64,000 nucleotides of DNA, from NCBI RefSeq assembly GCF_036850765.1, contig NC_089490.1, positions 108,569,074 through 108,633,073 of the forward strand, in the 5' to 3' direction. How positions within the stretch are numbered: position 1 is the stretch's first letter; each line of letters starts with the position of its first letter. The position numbers and the translations under genes are program-made. A model generated the notes under the pieces. That model did not search any database. It was given only the letters and a program-made list of their open reading frames with translations, and was not told the DNA's origin. Below are positions 1 to 11,620 of this stretch, piece by piece. This DNA comes from Saccopteryx bilineata (Eukaryota; Chordata; Mammalia; Chiroptera; Emballonuridae).

Positions 1-852
1 ATGCGTGTTTTGGTTTCTTCTATTCCACAAAAATGTTGAGGCAATGATTTCTGCCCTTTAGCGTGCCTGATTCAGTGGGCTCACACAGAGAGAAGAGACT
101 GCATTTATATCCCGCACTCAATCTGAGAAGGACAGACCAGATCCTTCATCACTATAATATTTTTCAAAAGGTCCTGGAAGTTATAGAATCATTGTGCAAA
201 AACCTAAGGAAAAAAAATGCATGTATAAAAGTCTTTAAGTTTCTAAATAGTAAGGACAAGTTCAAAAAAACTTTAAAAAGGAAGTAGGCACATTTGTGTT
301 ATCAAATCAAGACACTACAACAATGTTTCCTGAAACAATGAAGAAGAGAAAAGATTACACTAAAGAACAGGTTTTAATTTCACAAATTTGGTTTTTATAA
401 GAAGTTCTTAGATTTTTGTTATCTTAAATTTTAAAATAAAAAATGTTATAATGTTTCTATGCTGATCCCAAATTTTTTACTTTATTTCGATATATCTAAC
501 TTGTTTTGCAACCACCATTATTTTTAGGGATATAAAGAAACTTTCATGATTCATAAAAGATTATTGTACTTAGATTTAGAAAGCTGGAGTTTAGACCCAA
601 GTGTTGGAATTTTTTTTAACCAAATAATAGTAACTTACTTATTCTCACTGAGCCAAACTGCAAATATATAAAAATATAGAAACGATAATATGACCATTTT
701 AATGACTGAATAAGATAACAATGTTTAGTACATTGTCAATACACAAAATGTTGGCCAAAGGATAAGCAGATATGTGGCTTTAGGTGGAGTAATGGTTTGA
801 CAATATACAAAACATTTTTTATTAAATAGTAAATATGGTCAAAGAATTTATT
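1..852. other. CLEC1A intron, no exon recognised
   Basis: This AT-rich DNA lies upstream of the stalk exon. I see no membrane-span or cytoplasmic exon of CLEC1A here; those must lie left of the window. Short open frames show no family resemblance. Confidence 0.6.
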
Positions 853-1085
853 TATTTATTTATTTTTAATTTTTTTTTATTTGTTCATTTTAGAGAGGAG
901 AGGGAGAGACAGAGAGAGAGAGAGAGACAGAGAGAGAGAGAGGAGAGACAGAGAGAGAGAAGGGGGGAGGAGCAGGAAGCATCAACTCCCATATGTGCCT
1001 TGACCAGGCAAGCCCAGGGTTTTGAACCGGCAACCTCAGCATTTCCAGGTCGACGCTTTATCCACTGTGCCACCACAGGTCAGGC
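853..1085 (-). mobile_element. Short tRNA-derived SINE (CCTGACCTGTGGTGGC type)
   Basis: Read on the minus strand, the element has the tRNA-like head at 1085 with GGCGCAGTGG-like box A and GGTTCAAAACCC-like box B, a GA-rich body and an A/T-rich tail. An 11-base target-site duplication AAGAATTTATT flanks it (842-852 and 1086-1096). It lies in a CLEC1A intron. Confidence 0.85.
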
Positions 1086-1340
1086 AAGAATTTATTCCTG
1101 AAGTTAGAAACTGTTACCATGACCCCACATTTTCAGATAAAGAAATGGACTTAGAGATATTAATTTGTCCCCCAAAATGCAATTATTATATACTACAGTC
1201 CAAACTTGAATATAGGTAATATGAGATCTCAGAGCCTGAGATCATAAACAATATATTATTTTGTCTTCTCCCTATGTAGAAAATAGAAATGAAGTGAAAA
1301 ACGGTCTACTCTGACTTAATAACTTGGGTTAGTTTTTCAG

Positions 1341-1509
1341 TTCTACCAGCTCTCCAATACTCAACAAGACAGTATTTCTAAAATGGAAGAAAGACTGGGG
1401 AATCTCTCACAAGAGCTACAATCTCTCCAAGCCCAGAACAAGAAGCTTGTAGAAACTCTGCAGCATGTGGCTGAAAAATTCTGTCGGGAGCTCTATAACA
1501 AAACTGGAG
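1341..1509 (+). CDS. CLEC1A: CLEC1A stalk exon
   Basis: This exon is preceded by a pyrimidine-rich acceptor ending TTTTTCAG and followed by GTAAAT. It has 169 bases, beginning in phase 0 and ending in phase 1. It encodes the extracellular neck with heptad-like polar and leucine spacing and the stalk cysteine in EKFCREL, which could support disulfide-linked dimers by analogy with related receptors. It was missed as an open frame because it is short and bounded by introns. Confidence 0.93.
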
Positions 1510-2585
1510 GTAAATCCTGATCACTAAGCTCCCTCCTACCCTGAGGGTATCTGTCAATATAGGGCTGACTTTACCATCAGTGTACCTGGAAACCAATGTA
1601 TCAATTAACTAGTTGTATTATTTAATTATTTGTCTGGCAAACTTATGGTAATAGTTTGGGCATCCAGATTATGTCCAGTTATTGGGATCATTTAGCTCAA
1701 ATACATATGTGTTATATATAATACATGAAAGAATTCTTGAAATTCAGACATTTTAGATAATGCATGAGCTCTAAGATATGAATGTATCTGTATATTCAAG
1801 GAATAATAAGGAGCTTGTGTAGTTGAGCCAGAATGAGTAAGTAGAAGACTAATAGGAGATAAAGTAGAGATTATTTATGGTGTTAGGGGACATTTATTTT
1901 GAACAAAATGAGGATTCATTGCAGAATTTTGAGCAGAGGAAATACATGTCTGACATGAATATTTGAACTCTCTCTGCAAATATGTTGACTCTAGACTGGA
2001 AGAGGGAAAGATAGAAACAGAGAACTCACAGGAGAGATGCCTATTTCAGTAATCCAGGTAAGAGATAATGGTGGCTCAAACTAGGATATGATCAGTGAAG
2101 ATGAACTCATGGTATGCTAAATGAGTTGTGAAAGAAATAAAGGAGTCAAAGATATACCCCAGGCCCTGGCCAGGTTGCTCAGTTGGTTAGAGCATTGTTC
2201 TAATACGCCATAGTTGTGGGTTAGATCTCTAGTAGAGACATATACAAGAATCAACCAACGAATGCATAAATAAGTGGAACAACAAATCTATGTTTCTCTT
2301 TCTCTTCCCACCCCTTCCTCTCTCTCTCTCTAATCAATAAATAAAATAAATTATTTTAAAACTTCTTTTTATTAAGTGAGATGCAGGGAGGCAGAGTCAG
2401 ACTCCCGCATATGCCCTGACTGGGATCCATTTGGCAAGCATCCTACAGAGCTATGCTCTGCCCATCTGAAGCTGTGGCTCTGTTGCTCAGTAACTGAGCC
2501 ATTTCAGTGCCTGAGGTGAGGGCATGGAACCATCCCCAGTGCCCAGGGCCAACTTGCTCAAACCATTTGAGCCATGGCTGTGGTA

Positions 2586-2621
<36 letters not shown>

Positions 2622-2750
2622 AGAGAGGAGAGAGAGAGAAGGGGGAGGGATGAAGAAACAGATGGTCACTTCTCCTGTGTGCCCTGACTAGGAATCGAAT
2701 CCTGGACTTCCACACACTGGGCTGATGCTCTACCACTGAGCCAACTGACC

Positions 2751-2801
<51 letters not shown>

Positions 2802-5800
2802 AAGACATTTTTAGAGGTTTTTTTTAGCAAAGCAACTAGAAGTATAGAGATGTGACCAAGTAAAATGGAGAAGAAGTCTATGGTTATAAAGGGGAAGGTT
2901 AAAACCCAGGAATGCTGTTTTGGGCAGGTTGAATTTGAAATATAATTTAGATATCCAAGTGGAGATATGAATAGGCAGTTTATATATAAGAAATAAGGTC
3001 TGGGCCAGAGATGTAAACTGTCAAAAAAAATCTCCTAAATTATTTATTTGTTTAAAACTTTGTTTTACCTTATGCAATATTTCAAATACACAGAAAAATA
3101 AAATAAAAAACAATAATAAAGAAACAATAATATAATATCCATTTGTGTATTGACCACTCAGATTTTAACATGTTAACATTTGATACTGTTTTTAAAATAA
3201 AAACATTTTAATAGAATTATTGAGTTTCCATCCCATCATATACCCAAAATGAACCTGGTTACAGGTTTTTCTCAAAGGCCCAAGGCCATGTTTCCTTATA
3301 GGTATTAAAACCATTTGTCAGGACTTAGTTCTTATATTTACAACCACTACCCACAGTAGTCCACCTACCCTTGACCTATGTACTAATTCTCTAACTTTGA
3401 TGTCCATCTTAATTTCTGATACATGGCGACTTACCATTCTAATTCATACTTGGCTTAGTATTTATATATATATATATATATTTTTTTCTTTTTTCTTTTT
3501 TTTAAGTGAGAGGTGGTGAGGCAGGGAGGCAGAGAGATAGACTCCCGCATGCACTCTGACAAGGATACACCCAGAAAGCCCCCTACAAGGTGATGCTCTG
3601 CCCATCTGGGTTGCTGCTCCGTTGTTCAGCAACCAAGCTATTTCAGTGCCTGAGATGAGGCCATGGAGCCATCCTCAGCACCTAGGGTCAACTTACTCAA
3701 ATTGTTTGAGCCATGGCTGTGGGGGGGGGGGAGAGAAAAGAAGAAAGAAGGGGGAGGGATGGAGAAGCAGATGGTCACTTCTTCTGGGTGCCATGACCGG
3801 GAATTGAACCTAGGACTTCCATACTCTGGGCTGATGCTCTACTGTTGAGCCAACTGGCCAGGGCAGTATTTATATATTTTTTTCTAAATTTTTATTTACT
3901 TGTACTTAGAATGAGAAAAGAGTTCATAACTTATTGGTATATACTGCATTTTTAAAAATTCTTTTGCTAGTATATGAGAAATTTGAAGAAAAAAATCATA
4001 AAAACTTCAATTGTTTCTTAAGTGCAATGCATGTTGAGTTTCTGAACATATAAAAAGTTCTTTGCTCATTGAATATCCTCTCTGTATCTGAATTATGTAG
4101 GGCAAGGAGCAAGGAAGTTCCAATCACTTATTGCTAGATTCCATATCCACAAAAGCAGGTCATGTCTGCTTTAATTTCCACTGTATGCTTAGGACCAGTT
4201 ACAATTCCTGGCATAGAGTGGGTGCTAGGTAAGCATTTGTAGTTATCAGTGCCTGAGCATTTAAGTAACTAAGAGAAAGGGAATCCATTTTGTCTCTCAT
4301 CATCAAATACAATATAATTTCAAGGGAGGAAAGAAATCAGACTTGGGCAGAAAATAACATTAAAATTGATTTCTTTCCAAGAGCACCGATGTAGCCCTTG
4401 CCCAGGAAAGTGGAAGTGGCATGGGGACAAATGCTACCAATTCTTTAAAGAGAGCAAGTGTTGGCAGGACTGTGACTATTTCTGTATTGCTGAGAACTCA
4501 ACCATGCTGAAGATAGACACACAAGAAGTACTGGTAAGGTCCTGAGTTTTGGTTAGTGCTTGAAGTATTCTCCAAAAGGCATCTTTAAAAGAGCCATACA
4601 AGAAGAATCAGAGTCAAGGTCCACAGACTCTCCCATTTATTTCAATCAGGGATATGTATCAATTTATTTATATTACTGTATTTCCCATGTATAAGACGCA
4701 CCATTTTTTAAAAAAAAATTTGGGGTCTAAAAAACTGGGCGCCTCTTATACAGTGGACGCGTCTTAAAAGCACGTCTTACATTTACCGCTTTTTCACATG
4801 GATGAGCAGTTGTATGAATTTTATGATGAATAAAACTTAAGTTCAATCTTTATGTATGTAATGCCAGTGGCTGAGGCCAGGCAGGTTTACATTGGATTTG
4901 GGCAGACTGTAGAGAAACTGTGGAGCTGAAAAGTATTGGATTTTTCCATTTAATAAAATCTCACAACAGCAGACAAGTACACAGACAGGGAGGGGAAACC
5001 GCCTCTCAGGCAAACAAACAGTAAAATGGCCCCTCACAGTGGCGGGCAGGCAATTCCCCATCCTCAATCCCCATCTCTCTGGAGAGCAAGCACCCATATA
5101 GCCTTATATAGGTTATATGTACCCGTGCCTCTGACACGTGCTCATGCACTAATCAAGCATAGTGCTTGCAGCTGGTACACCAGTGAGCAAGTCTAACAGC
5201 TGCCCCACAATGTAATACATTTTGTTTAAAATTTTGGTCTCCCAAATTAAGGTGCATCTTATACATGGGGATATAGTATGTATATGTATATGGAAATATA
5301 CATTTTTTCTTTCTCCCTTTCTTAGTCTGAAACATAAATTATCCTTCTACATTCTTCTTTTACCTCTTTTGACATTAAATGGTATTCATTACCTCTTCTT
5401 CTTCCTGGTAAATCCCCTTTGCATGTATTTATAAAAGCTACTTCCCATTCCTGTATTTTTCTTTCCATATCTTTCTAATCCTCAAAATCACTTCTATCTC
5501 TTTGTAAATATGCCTCTTTTTTTTTTAAAATACCATTCTTAGTGTTTACCCTGTGACATGAAAATAGTGGGTTGCTTATAAATCTTGGTTGATGTGATTC
5601 TTGAATTCAGAATATCAGTATGTCTTCATGTTTATCAAGACAAGTGAAATTCTTGAACTTGGATGAATTAACTGACTTCAGTATAGATGCTTCTGTTCTA
5701 AGTGTGCTATTATCTATGTCAGGCAGGAGTCATGTGCTGTTCTCATTAAAAGTATTGCCTGGCATTACACATCTCTGTATATATGTGTATTATAGCATCT

Positions 5801-7170
5801 CCAAAAGCTAAACATTTTTTTGTGTGCCTTTGCAGTGGTTTGCCATGCCTCAGAGCTACTCTGAGTTTTTCTACTCTTACTGGATAGGGCTGTCCCGCAA
5901 CGGCACCAGCAAGGCCTGGCTGTGGGTGAATGGAGCATCTTACGCCTCTGAACTGTAAGCCTCTGGAAAGTTTTGTGGGAAAGGCCTATAATAGAGAAGT
6001 ATTGCTTGAGTGACAGCGTTCCATAAATTGGTTCAGCAAGCATTAATTGAACATCTGCTTTATATTGGATATTATGTTTGTAAAAGTGTGTTCAGTAATG
6101 TTTAAAACAGTGCTTGATCCCAAATGGCTAATAAAGTAGGGAGGAAGACATATAAAAGTGTTAAAATAGTAGAGAAAGTTCTTTGGATGTTTTCAGAAAA
6201 TTTTATTTAAAAACCTGAAGTTTCTCGGAACATTAAAATTGTCTGGATTCACTGAAGGGGAGAGAGAAAAAGAGAGAGAGAGAAAAGAAAGAGAGAGATC
6301 TTTCATGGATTAATAAATTGAAGACCAGGCTGTAATGGTGACTTACCTAAGGTCACAAAACTTTAAAACTTGTCAATACCCTGAGATAGTATAAGACCTT
6401 ACACTTCTTGGCTTTCTGTGCATTGAAAGTGGGGGCACATCTTTAAAAATGCAGTGTCTGAGAATAGATTTTTTGACAATATAAACAGTATTATTATGAA
6501 AAGTTAGTTTTACTTATGTCATTTGGATAAGAGTGTGCATGGTATCATTTGAAATAAGTAAATGTAATCTTGCTGCTGAAATATATTATAATTTAATCCA
6601 TATTTGAGAAGACACCTTTCTTCTCTGTGTACCACATAGGATTTATTCTCCTGGGAGCTAGGACATATACAACTTAACTATTATTTTTATTTTATAAGTA
6701 AGTAAACTAAGTCATGGAGAAGGTAGATAATTTTTCAGATGTAAAATTATATGTTAAAATTGGATTATAACATGTACCATCATTTTAGTTAGAAATAGTT
6801 GTTTGTTGTTTGGGTGACCTCATGCTTCTAAGAATGACTATGGAAGGTGAGGGGCTGAAAAGAAAGAGCTTGATGACTCTATATTTTTGGTGAACTCATT
6901 CTGGTCATGTATTCTGTTATTTTATCAAGCTAGGAATATTGCCTTTGTACTTTCTGAGTACTTAATATTTCTTTTTAGAAAAAAATTATAATTAAATTAA
7001 CATTTTTTTTTTTTTTAAGGTTTAAGATTATGACGGATGTCACCAGCCTAAGAGACAGGGACTGTGCGACCATCCTCAATGGAAAAGTGTTCTCAAAGGA
7101 CTGCCGAGAGTTGAGGCGGTGTGCATGTGAAAAAATGGCGGCCACAGTCCAGCTAGAGAGACTCATTTAG
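1341..7170 (+). CDS. CLEC1A: CLEC1A, C-type lectin-like receptor (3' part, four exons; 5' exons outside window)
   Basis: Joined exons 1341-1509, 4382-4533, 5836-5954 and 7020-7170 give 591 bases, 196 residues plus TAG, with phases 1, 0 and 2 agreeing at every junction. The product matches CLEC1A (CLEC-1), a type II membrane receptor of myeloid and endothelial cells known to recognise fungal melanin and dying cells. The stalk reads FYQLSNTQQDSISKMEERLG, close to the human stalk, followed by HVAEKFCRELYNK. The lectin-like domain starts at HRCSPCPGKWKWHGDKCY and contains YWIGLSR, KAWLW, RDCATILNG and the final CACEK. The cytoplasmic and transmembrane exons must lie left of base 1. The C-terminus (MAATVQLERLI) is shorter than the human tail as I recall it. 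CLEC9A follows tail to tail. Identity is very secure from the stalk and domain wording. Confidence 0.95.
2164..2360 (+). mobile_element. tRNA-derived SINE (CTCAGTTGGTTAGAGCA type)
   Basis: The head CCCTGGCCAGGTTGCTCAG is followed by GGTTAGAGCATTG and a degenerate B box, then a CT-rich stretch and an AATAAATAAAA tail. It differs from the other SINE families here and is more diverged. Confidence 0.7.
2366..2754 (-). mobile_element. Long tRNA-derived SINE (CTGGCCGGTTGGCTCAG type)
   Basis: The minus-strand head ends at 2754 (complement of GAGCCAACTGACCAGGG). The body includes the GA-rich strip and the ACTCCCGCAT block near the tail. It is diverged from the younger copies and is followed directly by a CA dinucleotide array. 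Confidence 0.8.
2755..2799. repeat. CA dinucleotide microsatellite
   Basis: About 22 uninterrupted AC units lie immediately beside the head of a SINE. The array is likely polymorphic in length. Confidence 0.95.
3470..3864 (-). mobile_element. Long tRNA-derived SINE
   Basis: Same family as 13713-14082, minus orientation, with the head at 3864. A 13-base duplication AGTATTTATATAT is visible at 3457-3469 and 3865-3877. A GGGGGGGGGG run and GA-rich strip lie inside the body. Confidence 0.85.
4090..4240 (+). repeat. Probable ancient L2 3' end
   Basis: The wording CTGGCATAGAGTGGGTGCTAG followed by AAGCATTTGTA resembles the L2 3' consensus (gcctggcacatagtaggtgctcaataaa). It is diverged, so the family assignment is tentative. 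Confidence 0.4.
4382..4533 (+). CDS. CLEC1A: CLEC1A lectin-domain exon 1 of 3
   Basis: The acceptor is TTTCTTTCCAAG and the donor is GTAAGG. The length of 152 bases is identical to the homologous exons of CLEC9A and CLEC1B in this window, a strong family signature. It encodes the first disulfide pair region (CSPC, GDKCYQF) and ends at KIDTQEVL. Confidence 0.94.
4674..5278. mobile_element. 605-bp DNA transposon with about 28-bp terminal inverted repeats
   Basis: The left end TACTGTATTTCCCATGTATA continues as AGACGCACC, and the right end read in reverse is TACTATATCCCCATGTATAA followed by GATGCACC. An internal subterminal repeat (CTCTTATACAGTGGACGCGTC) echoes the ends. No transposase is encoded. 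TA dinucleotides at both termini would fit a Tc1/mariner-like element, but the superfamily is not proven. It sits in the CLEC1A intron between two lectin-domain exons. Confidence 0.7.
5836..5954 (+). CDS. CLEC1A: CLEC1A lectin-domain exon 2 of 3
   Basis: The acceptor is TGCCTTTGCAG and the donor is GTAAGC. It has 119 bases, the same as CLEC9A exon 5. It encodes SYSEFFYSYWIGLSRNG and KAWLWVNG, the WxGL core strand of the fold. An NGT glycosylation sequon is visible just after GLSR. Confidence 0.94.
5955..7019. other. CLEC1A last intron
   Basis: The intron holds a GA-rich tract near 6258-6300 and a probable diverged MIR piece around 6680-6790 (stretch TAAGTAAACTAAGTCATGGA resembling the MIR core). 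I see nothing else. Confidence 0.5.
7020..7170 (+). CDS. CLEC1A: CLEC1A terminal lectin-domain exon with stop
   Basis: The acceptor is a T-run ending TTTTTTAAG. The exon reads FKIMTDVTSLRDRDCATILN and then NGKVFSKDC, and the last conserved cysteine lies in CACEK. The stop TAG is at 7168-7170. The tail after CEK is divergent and shorter than in human. A candidate polyadenylation signal AATAAA lies at 7694-7699. Confidence 0.94.
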
Positions 7171-9586
7171 CTTCTCTGAACCATTACATGGAGGTGACTC
7201 ACTCTCCAGCCACAACTAGAACTTCACACTCCCTTCACAGAAATTGAAGATCAGAACAAAAGTCGTTTTCTTCATGTGCACTTGTAATAGTTTGGTTTCA
7301 AACTACTCTCTTTCATTTGATCCTTGTTTATGCCACAATTCAACAAAACATTTGAACCAAGCAAGGTCAATGCAAAGGATACTTGAGACATGGGGAAATG
7401 GAAAAAAGTCAGGAAAGGCAATCCTTCTTACTGGCACAAGAAGGATTTTCACATTTCCTGCTCAAGATGACAGCACTTCTGAGCTTGGGAGTTTATGAAC
7501 ATATTATCTACCAGTCTCAACGAAGCCCTGATTGAGTATCACCAACTGGCCCCAGAAACCCATGAAGTTGTCATCTACATTCTTAATTGTGAGATAACGT
7601 TCTAGTGTTCTGCCCTCTCAGCATCTAACCTCATTTCTCTGTTTCCATGTCTTCCTTAATATTTTTAGAGGAGTGAGAAACTTAAACAGAAGAAATAAAT
7701 GTAACATTCTTTGCTTCAACAGTCAATTAGTCTATGAGAAAGTAGCAATCATTTCTTATACTGTGCCACCAAATACACAACTAATTCATTTTGTTTGATT
7801 AAGTGCATATGTTTTCTCTTCTCAATTTCTCAGTAAAACCCCATCTGCTGTGTTATGGCCTGTTTCCCACCAGGCTAATTTTATTTATTAGAATATTAAC
7901 TTCTTACAAATGTATCTCCCGATGTCCATTTAACGTTCCAATGATTGTCTCCTTCCCCTGAGAATTTCTTTCAGGATAGAAATATTCTCAATTCAGTTCC
8001 ATATCAAAATTATTATCCCTGATGTTCCCTTCAGAGAGATTGAAGACCAGAACAAAAGTCTGTCTGTTTATATGCATCTGGAATACTTTAGTTTCTGTTC
8101 CATTTGATCCATGTTTATACCTTTCAGGTACTGAAGACTTAATAATAATAAATGTAAATAATGTGAAGTATGTGTCACTTTAGAATGGATTTGTGATTTG
8201 GATAAAAATTTATTGTGAAAACGCTCTTCAAAATATGACAGTAGTCAGTGTTTTGATGGTTTGTGCCTTTGAGACTTTGTATGGGTTCTACAAGAGTATT
8301 GATTATTTGAGGATAATAAGAAGTATTTGAGATGCATATCTTCAAAAAGTTCTAATACTTTCTTAAAATGAAGTCCTTTGAGGCAAGTTTATGTCATTAA
8401 CACATGGTTGAAGAGGAGTAAACTGAATAGCGATAGGGCAAGTTATCCAATCAGGTCATGGAGAGTGAAGACTGTGACAAGCATTGTGGGCTTCTTGTGG
8501 AGGTGTTCTTTTCTCAGGATGACATTATACAGAATCACAAGGGTCATTGCAAATAACACCATCACAAACACTGACTTTGTTCATATATAAATCTACTTAA
8601 GGCTTTAACACTAGAATGGACAATTTAAATAAATTTATTTTTCAACTGTGGAAACTAGATGCTTCAGTTTTGTTTTTAGTAAAACATCTATTTTATGGTG
8701 AAATGACATTAAATTAGCAAATATATAATAAAGGGAACACTTCGTGTTCATTTTTATACAACAGTGTCACCTATCAATCACTAATTGCAGATTTCTACCT
8801 TAAGTTTTTCCTTTCAATTTTCTGCCCATTAGCTAGAATATTTCTTCAGTGTTAGAGCAATTCTGTGTTTATTTATTGTGTTGTGCATTTGTGATCATAA
8901 AATGAGAATTTTACATTCCTTATTTTGATTTATTATTGCAATGTCACTTTATTTCAAGAAGCTTATTTCATTAAGTATAAAGTGAAATATTCATAATTTC
9001 TTCATGGTGTTTTTGTTAGCTGAAATGAGGTAAATGTAAAATTAGTTCCATAATTTAAATTGTAATATAAGATGTAAGAGGTATTAAAATATGCAAAGAG
9101 GGAGGAGAAGGAGTTTAGTGGTTATTTTTAAATATAAGGGAGCACAAAAGAGCATAAACAACCTTTTTCAAGGACTGTATTCATCAACAAACTGTAGAGA
9201 GGTGCCTACAATGGGGAGCTGTGGATAACTCCAAATAATTTTATGATGAGTGCAGATATTTAACATATGCAGTTAATGTATTAAGCACAAAAACAGAAAT
9301 GTGGATAGGTCTTTAGCAGTTTAGTGTTGTTTAAGCCTTTCTACTGAAGCAGAAAATATGGTTAATATGAGAAAGTCAAATGATTTTATGGACTAACTTG
9401 TAGAATAGAGACAAAAACATGCCAGTTTTGAACCCTGTGTTCAGGGTTGGATGAAAAATCTTTTTAAATAAATTGCTTTAAAGAGTCCAGCTGTCTGGAG
9501 AGTGGGTGTTGAATATATTCTCTTTCCAAATCTGCAACCTAAGGAAAAGTGTCACTTTAGATAGTGAAGAAGGAAAAAAATTGCAT
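7171..9586. other. CLEC1A 3' UTR and intergenic DNA
   Basis: The sequence after the CLEC1A stop includes AATAAA at 7694-7699 and further AATAAA-like hexamers near 8149 and 8627. The segment around 8030-8110 partly repeats the wording at 7239-7320 (GAAGATCAGAACAAAAGTC and GAAGACCAGAACAAAAGTC), suggesting a local duplication in the 3' region. No other gene is seen. Confidence 0.5.
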
Positions 9587-9739
9587 TTACTTGATATTTT
9601 TGGCTGATTTGGGCTTATTTTTCTCCATCTTTGCCTTCAATAATCCCCTCATCTGTATAACAAAGCCCACAATACTGATCACAATATGAACAACTATTTC
9701 AAAAGCAGAAAAGGAGTATGGCAGGCACAACATTGCCAT
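9587..9739 (-). other. Unassigned 50-codon reading frame with a hydrophobic segment
   Basis: ATG is at 9739 and TAA at 9589-9587. The frame reads MAMLCLPYSFSAFEIVVHIV, then ISIVGFVIQM and a basic tail ending KSAKNIK. One hydrophobic segment of about 18 residues is followed by a lysine-rich end. An acceptor-like AATTATAG precedes it. I do not recognise it, and AT-rich DNA often yields hydrophobic frames by chance. Confidence 0.2.
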
Positions 9740-9867
9740 ACTCTCTATAATTAAAATAAATTAAGAATAAAAAATCATAAAATGAATTTGAAAATATGAT
9801 TTGCTGGATCAAATTTCCCTTGAGAATCAGAGAAAAACCATGAATTGGTTTTTCAGTCAGAGAAGAC

Positions 9868-10140
9868 CCTGTCTAAGCTCTTGTGTGCTTAGGTAATTCT
9901 GAAGAAATGGCAGGAAAAGTCAAGCAAGGAACATGGCCTTTCCTGGTGGACCCGATCTCCTGGGGTACACAATAAGCTATTTCTTTCCTGAGGATATTGA
10001 ATAAGCTCTTAAAACTTATCAGCAGGAAACAGATCATGAGCCCTGTAACAGTAGGAAGTATGAGAAGTGTAATGGGAGCTTTTACTTGGGGATGTAAACA
10101 GATTATGAAATAAATAGAAAGTCCAATAGGTTCCTTCAGG
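9868..10140 (-). other. Unassigned reading frame with two hydrophobic stretches
   Basis: The minus strand stays open for about 90 codons without an early methionine. It includes LSIYFIICLHPQ and then APITLLILPTVTGLMICFLL and SFKSLFNILRKE before a stop near 9868. A T23 run lies at its upstream edge (10141-10163). The product is not recognised. It could be chance, a decayed gene or a decayed retroelement. Confidence 0.2.
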
Positions 10141-11224
10141 GTTTTTTTTTTTTTTTTTTTTTAATATTTCGAAGCCAAATACTTTGTAAAGGGATTTTTG
10201 TCATTTTTGAAGTCTACAAAAAGCAGCATAATCTGATTTAAAGTAGGCATAACTTTTTTACAAGGTTTATTATATAAATAGATTATTAGACTCTAATAAT
10301 ACTTGTTATTATTCTTTCACCCTTACTATTCCAATGTTTTTCCTTTTACACACTTAATGTACTTTAATCATTCCACATTACAAAGCCCCTTTACATTTGT
10401 GGGACAGAATTTTAAGTCTTCTTTTCTTTCCCCGTTTTTAAAGCTACCTTGGGACTTAGTGAAATGAATCAAGATACCCAATTCATTATTGGTGGGACTG
10501 GGAGTAAAACTGGTTATCCCAGTGCTAAGGCTCAGTCTCTTAGTGCTGCCTTGAAAAGACCTTGATATTCTGGGCCAAAAGCTACCTGCAGGAAAAAAAT
10601 CTTCCACCCATAATATCTATGGAAAATAATATTAGTACTGAGGGAGTTTGAAGGTACTCTGGCCAGCTGCACTGTAGATCCAATTCTGACTCACAAATAC
10701 CTCATTGCATACTGGCGGGATGACTTCAGCTGAGGATGTTTACCTTTTGCTTTCGTCGAAGTTTTCTCTAAAGAGTGAACTATCAAATGCTTCCTATGCT
10801 TTCTCTAAACATAGCTCCATGACAATACTGTGAAGAATCTTGAAGACAAACAGCCCTCACTACTAACAATTGTTATTGTTCCTCTTTCATTCTGGGTTAT
10901 TATATCCAGCTTCCAGCTGCCAGCTGTGGAAATCAAACACATGGTGTTTTCTTTCTCTTCTCCTTTTCCAGGTTCAGCAGAAAACAAAGGAAAATCTCTT
11001 TTATTGAAATCCCCACCATTTAAACTTCAGGACAAGGGTAAAGAAAAAAAAAAAAAAAGCACAAGACATGCCCTTCCCATCCTTAAAGGTCCTTAGCCTG
11101 CAAAGGACACGTTTTACAATAGACTTCTAGGTTTGTTTAAATGGTTTGCACTGTTTCAGTGAATTACGTTTTACTTTATTATATTTATATTTAAGTGGTG
11201 GTTTTTTTTATTTTTTATTTTTTA
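10141..11224. other. Intergenic DNA
   Basis: It begins with a T23 run that could be the tail of a minus-strand retroposon whose body I cannot identify. The remainder, including the 79-codon frame near 10368-10607, shows no recognisable family. Confidence 0.4.
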
Positions 11225-11620
11225 TTTTTTCATTTTTTTTTTTTTCTGAAGCTGGAAATGGGGAGAGACAGTCAGACAGACTCCCGCATGCGCCCGACCG
11301 GGATCCACCCGGCACGCCCACCAGGGGCGACGCTCTGCCCACCAGGGGGCGATAATCTGCCCATCCTGGGCGTCGCCATGTTGCGACCAGAGCCACTCTA
11401 GCGCCTGGGGCAGAGGCCACAGAGCCATCCCCAGCGCCCGGGCCATCTTTGCTCCAATGGAGCCTTGGCTGCGGGAGGGGAAGAGAGAGACAGAGAGGAA
11501 AGCACGGCGGAGGGGTGGAGAAGCAAATGGGAGCTTCTCCTGTGTGCCCTGGCCGGGAATCGAACCCGGGTCCTCCGCACGCTAGGCTGACGCTCTACCG
11601 CTGAGCCAACCGGCCAGGGC
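11225..11620 (-). mobile_element. Long tRNA-derived SINE, young copy
   Basis: Read on minus, the head is CTGGCCGGTTGGCTCAGCGG with B box GGTTCGATTCC, followed by the GA-rich strip and the GC-rich body, ending at CTTCAGAAAAAAA. It is GC-rich, little diverged and flanked by AGTGGTG-like duplications. Confidence 0.9.

Noticed and set aside
2443..2808. 121-codon minus-strand open frame
   Set aside because: It is made from a SINE body plus a CA repeat; the cysteine-valine run is the microsatellite translation.
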